The notes below the pieces were generated by a model. It saw nothing but the letters and a program-made list of their open reading frames with translations. It was not told the origin of the DNA and did not search any database. 11,040 bases of DNA from positions 1-11,040 of the forward strand of contig CAMCJC010000056.1 of NCBI GenBank assembly GCA_945875065.1, given 5' to 3'. The position numbers and the translations under genes are program-made. Shown here one piece after another: positions 7,401 to 11,040 of this stretch. Positions within the stretch are counted from its first letter, which is position 1. Every line of letters begins with the position of its first letter. The stretch is from an uncultured Propionibacteriaceae bacterium (GTDB lineage: Bacteria > Actinomycetota > Actinomycetes > Propionibacteriales > Propionibacteriaceae).

Positions 7401-8365
7401 AGACCGACGAGCAGACCAACTTCAGCCACCTGACGCCGGCTTGGGAGCAGGTCTCCGACACCGACCAGGCGGAGGCCGCCAGCATCCAGCCCCAGTGGGA
7501 GACCCCCCTGTCCGATACCACCGTCGCGGACGCCACGCCCGCGTGGGAATCACCGGCAAGGGAGCAGCTCTCCAACGAGACTACTGCCGAGACCGCCTCT
7601 GAGTGGCAGGCCCCAGGAGCCGACCAGCTATCGGGCGAGACCATCGCCGACCCCGCCCCTGCCTGGGAGACCTCGACGAGCGATCAGCTGTCCGATGAGA
7701 CCGTCGCTGACCCCACCGGCACCGACACCACCTCCGAGTGGCAGATCCCGGGGGGCGACCACCGCTCCGACGCCACCGCCTCTGCCCTGCCGCCCCTGAC
7801 ACCGTTCCGCGTGGACACCCCGGCAGACGAACCGGCATCGGATGAGGCGACGCTCGGCAACGCCTGGCTGTCGGACCACACGCCGACCGCGTACTACGAC
7901 GAGGCGCCGGAAGCCGGTGGGATCGCGGCGGTGCCGTTCGAGGAGGCGCCGACGCAGGTGAACATGCCGGCGATCCGCGACGACTTCGAGCCGACTCCTG
8001 AACCTGAACCGACTCCTGAGCCCGAGGCGGCAACGCAGGTCGAGGACTTCCTGCTGGATGAGACCGTGGGCGTGGAAAACGACTTCATGCCCATGGACGC
8101 GGCCACGGCGACCCCGTCGGCGGAGGCCTTCGAGTCCAGCCATGACCTGAACATCTTCCGCGACCAGGAGGCCCCGGCCGCGTCGGCGCCGAAGCAGGAC
8201 GATGACATGGTCGACACCAAAGAGATCCTGCTCAACCTCAACAACCGCAAGGAGACGCTGTCGGTGAAGGTGCCGCTCGGGCAGGAGGCGACGTTCTGGG
8301 AATACGTTGCCAGTGACACGGGCGAAACCAACGAGTACGGCGATCCGATCTACCCGGAGGATTAG
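4418..8365 (+). CDS. Giant membrane-anchored acidic coiled-coil repeat protein
   Basis: 1315 residues, not recognised as a known family. Residues 6-28 form a strong membrane helix followed by RGRRK, which predicts a cytoplasmic C-terminal side. Residues 40-63 are Ala/Gly-rich and hydrophobic and could be a second helix, which would reverse the topology. Residues about 88-135 and 150-325 are heptad-like coiled coil rich in Glu, Ala, Arg and Gln (EAEARLLAAEQRADDAEQRA type). Residues 350-537 hold octapeptide [T/V/K]-I-G repeats. Residues about 540-1000 are Asp/Glu/Thr/Ser-rich and probably disordered, with another Ala-rich patch near 571-590. Residues 1009-1108 hold six Trp repeats. EAPTxV[D/N]MPAI occurs near 922 and 1179, followed by a PTPEPEPTPEPE stretch at about 1190. 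Residues 1262-1315 end in a less acidic, folded-looking module starting DMVDTKEILLNL. The ATG follows AAAGG at about 8 nt and lies 5 bp after the OmpA-like stop. Likely a scaffold working with that protein (inference). Confidence 0.88.
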   Translation: MNGFTQLTLWLVLIGLVIAVIAFFLGWWARGRRKVTAKDAAPYAAGSVVAAGAGAIAGAVAAESADQTRPSAAALFEEPDETVDIDGRSRREAAAQSEAERRAEEAEARLLAAEQRADDAEQRAKEAEARAIVVAEQHTPVPAAGSVAGVAEDIDARVAEAEGHARDAQSRAHEAENRVASLQQRAEEAEQRAEESAARVSELEIRVGVAEQRAKEVEDQLALTESRLTEAEARAAGQDDVAAPSLAAGTDDGARIAELEAQLERQEREMSRMERRATSNWDKTMPQLLERINVLEADLDKAQRHRAELQALLNLERDAVAAEAEPEYHVDPTTGLVTTVEPTEDIYSSVIGQDDHATIGGGAAEKIGGADDLVIGGHADEPAEIEAAPAEELAPEAAPAEQAEDAYVPTIGGDQPQTIGTNEADTIGGETETLAEDLTEGHVETHAAESFEDTAPDRVEDEYVPTIGSDQPQTIGTNESGTIGGEDGDVTETHTVESFEDTAPEQVEDAYVPTIGGDQPQTIGTNEADTIGGETETLAEDLTEGHVETRAADLDEQESTADDHSFGADKGLAVADGAAALAGAAWLATDHDDNATEAEAVQATDDIEQPSEEAGAEGFIAETTSEEQVAKEAAAEEVVSDQDATEFGADEEPRADETATDVAEFRTDNEQLGEDVRLDETASESWSVSEGEGEDTTAVDRTPRPTTDEFAGPAEQIVGETDLSYLPEGSDEHSHAGYGWAYEAPTANVGEGEATTLEPVEVAPVELEPVSVDPIDDEFDGLSDQTVTVDDSFYSPSFTGGTAVPEEDERDYTSADASASEATEAEDRVEVSEDAPTDSAADESVTSADDREEATDHAPVTDVADEAVGVHAGEESNVEGGQPLHSAGPYDAEYGREEWPSFHIDPANATHDGVIYDDEAPTIVDMPAIQEPILEDEPAPARADESEQADAVGLESPTRATSYDADFEEAQLNEATLADETIADAKAEEDARVDETDEQTNFSHLTPAWEQVSDTDQAEAASIQPQWETPLSDTTVADATPAWESPAREQLSNETTAETASEWQAPGADQLSGETIADPAPAWETSTSDQLSDETVADPTGTDTTSEWQIPGGDHRSDATASALPPLTPFRVDTPADEPASDEATLGNAWLSDHTPTAYYDEAPEAGGIAAVPFEEAPTQVNMPAIRDDFEPTPEPEPTPEPEAATQVEDFLLDETVGVENDFMPMDAATATPSAEAFESSHDLNIFRDQEAPAASAPKQDDDMVDTKEILLNLNNRKETLSVKVPLGQEATFWEYVASDTGETNEYGDPIYPED
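5465..6028 (+). repeat. Octapeptide [T/V/K]-I-G repeat region, 13 units in four clusters
   Basis: In the giant protein, hydrophobic-Ile-Gly triplets recur at exact eight-residue spacing: starts at residues 350, 358, 366, 374; then 410, 418, 426; 466, 474, 482; and 514, 522, 530. A unit reads roughly T-I-G-G-x-x-x-x with acidic or polar filler. The three-unit clusters are embedded in a larger repeat with a VESFEDTAP-type linker. Spacing between large copies is 56 and then 48 codons, a difference of exactly eight. Confidence 0.9.
5630..5748 (+). repeat. 119-bp perfect direct repeat, copy 1
   Basis: Identical at every base to 5942-6060, offset 312 bp (104 codons, in frame). It encodes the DAYVPTIGG...TEGHVE block. 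A diverged middle copy of the first part begins at 5798. Identity at the DNA level, including third positions, points to recent duplication or gene conversion. Confidence 0.93.
5942..6060 (+). repeat. 119-bp perfect direct repeat, copy 2
   Basis: Second copy of the block at 5630-5748. The match ends on both sides with single-base differences (5629 g versus 5941 a; 5749 a versus 6061 g). Recombination between the copies would delete exactly 104 codons and keep the frame. Confidence 0.93.
7436..7765 (+). repeat. Six-copy tryptophan repeat in the giant protein
   Basis: Degenerate units of about 16-25 residues have the form [A/E/Q]-W-[E/Q]-x...DQLS[D/N/G]ET[V/I]AD. Tryptophans lie at residues 1009, 1027, 1043, 1063, 1083 and 1108. 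AWLSD at 1149-1153 may be a decayed seventh. Trp is otherwise rare in the acidic region. Confidence 0.8.
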
Positions 8366-8389
8366 TCCAGCCTACGAATACCGATTGAG

Positions 8390-8433
8390 AAGTGGCCCGC
8401 CAGGAGGAGAATCTGGCGGGCCGCTTCCTTATT
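8390..8433. terminator. Bidirectional intrinsic terminator
   Basis: A 14-bp stem, AAGTGGCCCGCCAG (8390-8403) pairing with CTGGCGGGCCGCTT (8413-8426), has one G-U pair and a 9-nt loop, followed by CCTTATT. On the minus strand the same stem is followed by a moderately T-rich run. It lies between the convergent ends of the giant gene (8365) and the fructosamine-kinase-like gene (8433), so it can serve both. Confidence 0.85.
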
Positions 8434-9242
8434 CAGGCGACGACCACGGTGTCGTCGTCAGTGGCCCGCCCGTGAGTGAGGATCCGGGCGAGGCCGAGCG
8501 TTTGCCGCAGGTAGTGGCCCCCGAAGAGGGCGCAATGAACCAGCAGCATGTGGAACTGATGGACGGCGACGCGCTCCCGCCAGCCGTCGGCCAGGGGACT
8601 GACCTCCTGGTAGCCGGCGATGATGGCGTCGCGGTGGTCGACGCCGAAGAGCGCGAGTTCGGCAAGGTCAGTCTCGGCGTGGCCGCCGTGGGCCGACGGG
8701 TCGATGAGGGTGCCGACGGTATGCCCGCCAACCTGTTCCCAGACGATGTTGCCGCCCCATAGGTCGCCGTGGATGCGCGCAACCGTTCCGACGAGCGCCG
8801 GCTGCGGCGCGTCGAAGCGGCCGGCGGCGATGGCGTCGATCGCCCTGGTCAGGCGACGTCGGCCATCGGTGTCGACCTGCATCAGCCGCAGGTAGGGGCG
8901 AAGCCTGGCCTCGGCGAAGAACGCCCCCCACGACTGCCACCTGGGGGTGCGGGAGACGGGAGCAGGCAGGTCGGCTAGGCGGGCGTCGGAGTCGCGGAGG
9001 CCGGTCGGTGGCGCACCCCAGTGCGACGCGCCGGCGGCATGCGTGTAAGCCAGGGCCCGGCCAAACGCGGCGGCGTCCTCGAGGCTCGGGGTGCCGGGTG
9101 GCATCATGCGGGTCTCTATCCATCCGTCGCCGATGCCCATCACGTCCGCGACGGCGGCACCGGACGGAGCATCGCCCAGCCAGCCGAGACTCGCCGCCTC
9201 GGTAGCGATCGCTTCCACGCTGCCGATCTTCCTGAATCGCAT
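8433..9242 (-). CDS. Fructosamine/ketosamine-3-kinase family protein
   Basis: A 269-residue cytoplasmic kinase-fold protein. The family phosphorylates the C3 hydroxyl of sugar-amine adducts on proteins or small molecules so that they fall off. Seen: the catalytic loop HGDLWGGN at 158-165 (Asp160), the metal-binding LIDPS at 179-183, GGHAETDLAEL at 186-196, and the C-terminal LLVHCALFGGHYL block, all as in E. coli YniA and human FN3K relatives. The N-lobe is short. It opens with MRFRK, and the Gly-rich loop seen in YniA upstream of the ATP-binding Lys is absent; Lys5 may fill that role, as in other actinobacterial members I recall. I chose the ATG at 9242 because GAGGAGG (9253-9247) stands 4 nt before it. 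A GTG at 9278 would add 12 residues. Last gene of the minus-strand run, 159 bp after the hydrolase. The physiological substrate is unknown, and some members are annotated as aminoglycoside phosphotransferases. Confidence 0.85.
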   Translation of the reverse strand: MRFRKIGSVEAIATEAASLGWLGDAPSGAAVADVMGIGDGWIETRMMPPGTPSLEDAAAFGRALAYTHAAGASHWGAPPTGLRDSDARLADLPAPVSRTPRWQSWGAFFAEARLRPYLRLMQVDTDGRRRLTRAIDAIAAGRFDAPQPALVGTVARIHGDLWGGNIVWEQVGGHTVGTLIDPSAHGGHAETDLAELALFGVDHRDAIIAGYQEVSPLADGWRERVAVHQFHMLLVHCALFGGHYLRQTLGLARILTHGRATDDDTVVVA

Positions 9243-9246
9243 GACG

Positions 9247-9253
9247 CCTCCTC
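9247..9253 (-). promoter_or_regulatory. Shine-Dalgarno that fixes the kinase start
   Basis: GAGGAGG on the minus strand, 4 nt before the ATG at 9242. This is the strongest ribosome-binding match near this gene and argues against the upstream GTG at 9278. Confidence 0.7.
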
Positions 9254-9401
9254 GTCGAGTGCACTTCGTCGGGCTCACCTCCAGCTTCCGTCCCCCTTGT
9301 CGAAAACCGAAGTCGAGCGCCCTCCAAAGTAGTCCACCGATCGGCCAGGCAACAGTGTGAAGATGACCTCGGTTGATACCGATTTTCCCCGGCAGGCGGG
9401 T

Positions 9402-10712
9402 TCAAGACCGGGCTGCGCACCAGGTCGCTAGCGCGCCGAGGGCTTCGGGTGCGACCTGGCTAGGGGTGTTGTAGTCCAGGTTGCCGCCGGGGCCGGCCGG
9501 CATGAGGAGATGGTTGAGACCAGGCAGGAGGTGTTTCTCGGCGTCGACGCCTGCCAGCCGCGAAGACCAGGGTTCATAGTCGGTGGCGGCTGGGACTTGG
9601 CCGTCGGCGTCGCCGTGGAGGAGCAGGAAGGGACGGCCGGTCCTGAGGTCGGAGCCGAGCGATGCGTGGACTTCGCCGATACTCTCCCAGTAGCCGGCGG
9701 GCAGGCCGAATGCGGCGGCTGGGGCTTTCGCGGCCGTCGTCTGGTTCTCGATCTCGGCGATCTTCGTCTGGTCGTCGGCGGCGGCCTTGACGAGCTGGTC
9801 GTGCATGATGTCGGCGAGGTGGCGCGGGGAACCGGCGAGGATCGCACCGCCGGCGAGGTCGGGGTGGGTGGCGACGATGCGCGGGGTGAGCATGCCACCG
9901 AGGCTATGGCCGACGACGACGATCCGTTTCCCGGCGACCTCGGCGTGGCTGGCTAGAAGCTCGATGGCGGCATCCACGTCGTCGAGGATCTCGGTTCGCA
10001 GGGTGACCTGTTCGGGGTCGGACGGCGGTTGCTCGGCATAGCGCTTGTTGAACCGCAGCGCCGGGATTCCGGCCGTGACTAGGCCTTCAGCGAGGTCGCG
10101 GAGGATGTGGTTGGCACCGACGGTACCGTCGAGGTCGGTAGGTCCGGAGCCGCCGACCAGAACCACCGCGGCACCTTCCGCCGTCGCCCCCTCCGGGGGT
10201 AGGGCTAGGACGCCTCGAAGCCCCAGTTCGCCAACTTTGACTTCCTCGGCGCGGTAATCGGCCGGGGAGGCGCTGGCCGTCGGCTGATTCGCGATGGCCT
10301 GGCGGTCGGCGTCGTTCGGGGCGCGCAGATAGAGGCCGTCGATCTCCTGCTTCGCGTTGAAGCTGAACTGGCAGGCGACATCGCCACCTTCGAAAGTCGC
10401 TATGACGACGACCACGACCCGCTCGGCCCCCGGCTCCCCTAGCACCCCGGATCCAGCGAGCTTCTGGTATTTACCCCTGCCAGGCAGGGTTTGGTCCCAC
10501 GCAGCCTGGAGCTGTGTCGCTTTGAGCGTCCCTTTGAGTCTGCCGGCGAGCCTGTCGATCGTTGACTGATAGTCGCCGCCGGCCATCGCCGTCGTCAGCT
10601 GCTTCCCCAGGGCTATCGCGGCCTCGACATCCAGCGACGACGCAGGTGCTACCGGCCTTGAACACCCGACGGCTCCCAGAGCCAGTCCGGCAAGGAGGGT
10701 ACGTCGTCGCAT
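9402..10712 (-). CDS. Secreted lipoprotein alpha/beta hydrolase with DUF3887-like N-domain
   Basis: 436 residues. The N-terminus MRRRTLLAGLALGAVGC is a lipoprotein signal peptide with lipobox AVG-Cys17. The RRRTLL run resembles a twin-arginine signal, so Tat export is possible. Residues about 30-130 look like a DUF3887-type domain (short helices, GKYQKLAGSG, VVVVVIATFEGGDVACQFSF strands), often found in front of such hydrolases. Residues 155-436 are an alpha/beta hydrolase: oxyanion region VLVGGSGPTDLDG, nucleophile Ser270 in GHSLGG, Asp368 in HGDADGQVP, and His401 in GLNHLLMP, so the triad is complete. It would act on the outer face of the membrane, probably as an esterase; substrate unknown. 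It starts 10 bp after the stop of the upstream partial gene, so it is probably translationally linked to it. Only a weak AGGG precedes the ATG. Confidence 0.9.
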   Translation of the reverse strand: MRRRTLLAGLALGAVGCSRPVAPASSLDVEAAIALGKQLTTAMAGGDYQSTIDRLAGRLKGTLKATQLQAAWDQTLPGRGKYQKLAGSGVLGEPGAERVVVVVIATFEGGDVACQFSFNAKQEIDGLYLRAPNDADRQAIANQPTASASPADYRAEEVKVGELGLRGVLALPPEGATAEGAAVVLVGGSGPTDLDGTVGANHILRDLAEGLVTAGIPALRFNKRYAEQPPSDPEQVTLRTEILDDVDAAIELLASHAEVAGKRIVVVGHSLGGMLTPRIVATHPDLAGGAILAGSPRHLADIMHDQLVKAAADDQTKIAEIENQTTAAKAPAAAFGLPAGYWESIGEVHASLGSDLRTGRPFLLLHGDADGQVPAATDYEPWSSRLAGVDAEKHLLPGLNHLLMPAGPGGNLDYNTPSQVAPEALGALATWCAARS

Positions 10713-10722
10713 ATGGGAGACC

Positions 10723-11040
10723 CTATACGTTGCGCATCAAGCCGATGCCGGCCTCCTTCCTGGCTTGGCGGTCGAGCTGAATCTTCGTGGCGAAGTTCAC
10801 TGGGCACTGCGGTTCTAGCTTGCCGGTATCGATCGGCTGCGCCTGGCTGAGGTGCAGCCCGTAGCGCGGCAGGTCCTCAACCAGGGTCTTCAGGACCTTC
10901 GCCGCCAGGGGCCGGGGAAAGGAGCCCTCCGCAGACAACCTCGCCTCGAAGTCGAAGACGAAGTCAACGGTGCCAGGACCGATGTCGCGGGCGGCTAACA
11001 CCGTCACCTGGTGCCCGTTGCGGGTTCGGAGCCCGGGGAT
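10723..11040 (-). CDS. Unrecognised protein, C-terminal part (5' partial)
   Basis: On the minus strand the frame is open from the window edge to the TAG at 10725-10723, giving 105 visible residues. An in-frame GTG at 11007 exists, but the residues before it (IPGLRTRNGHQV) read on without a stop, so the start is likely outside the window. The segment is soluble, with a PGTVDFVFDFEARLS strand-like part and a basic C-terminus (DRQARKEAGIGLMRNV). One Cys is present (in LEPQCPV), and no membrane helix is seen. I do not recognise the family. Its stop is 10 bp before the lipoprotein hydrolase start, so the two are probably in one operon. Confidence 0.7.
   Translation of the reverse strand: MPGLRTRNGHQVTVLAARDIGPGTVDFVFDFEARLSAEGSFPRPLAAKVLKTLVEDLPRYGLHLSQAQPIDTGKLEPQCPVNFATKIQLDRQARKEAGIGLMRNV

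Noticed and set aside
6131..7429. 432-residue open frame on the minus strand
   Set aside because: Also a shadow of the giant gene: Gly/Val/Arg-rich, no recognisable motif, explained by strong third-position GC.
9369..9386. Small hairpin TCGGT-TGAT-ACCGA followed by TTTT on the plus strand
   Set aside because: A 5-bp stem is weak and no plus-strand gene ends here. On the minus strand, where the genes run, it is not followed by a T run.

Overview
The window looks like a chromosomal stretch from a high-GC actinobacterium (Actinomycetota). The main evidence is a close match to the mycothiol-dependent nitroreductase family (Mycobacterium Rv2466c type), a 6-phosphofructokinase of the G104/K124 kind common in Actinobacteria, an ArfA-like BON+OmpA membrane protein, and GC-rich third codon positions. 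A genus cannot be fixed by eye. No tRNA, rRNA, insertion sequence, phage gene or CRISPR array was seen.

Layout, left to right. (1) 1-1171 (+): 3' part of an unrecognised protein with two C-terminal membrane helices. (2) 1234-2355 (+): pfkA. (3) 2352-3483 (-): a two-gene operon, a Roadblock/LC7 protein followed by a DsbA-like mycothiol-dependent reductase whose stop codon interlocks with that of pfkA. (4) 3484-3641: a short divergent intergenic region with candidate back-to-back promoters and a 23-codon leader ORF. (5) 3574-8365 (+): a tightly coupled unit of leader ORF, ArfA-like BON+OmpA protein, and a 1315-residue membrane-anchored, coiled-coil, very acidic repeat protein. (6) 8390-8433: a strong bidirectional terminator. 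(7) 8433-11040 (-): an unrecognised partial gene, a secreted lipoprotein alpha/beta hydrolase and a fructosamine-kinase-like protein.

The ordinary parts are glycolysis (pfkA), thiol redox chemistry (DsbA-like) and, by family, repair of glycated amines (fructosamine kinase-like). The part most likely to be undescribed is 2959-8365. An OmpA-type peptidoglycan-binding protein predicted to face outward is coupled to a giant protein predicted to face the cytoplasm. They are transcribed divergently from a Roadblock protein, a family that usually acts with small GTPases or polarity systems. I infer a possible envelope-to-cytoplasm scaffold. The giant protein carries an eight-residue repeat of the form [T/V/K]-I-G, a 119-bp perfect DNA duplication, a six-copy tryptophan repeat and a twin EAPTxV[D/N]MPAI motif, none of which I can assign to a known family.
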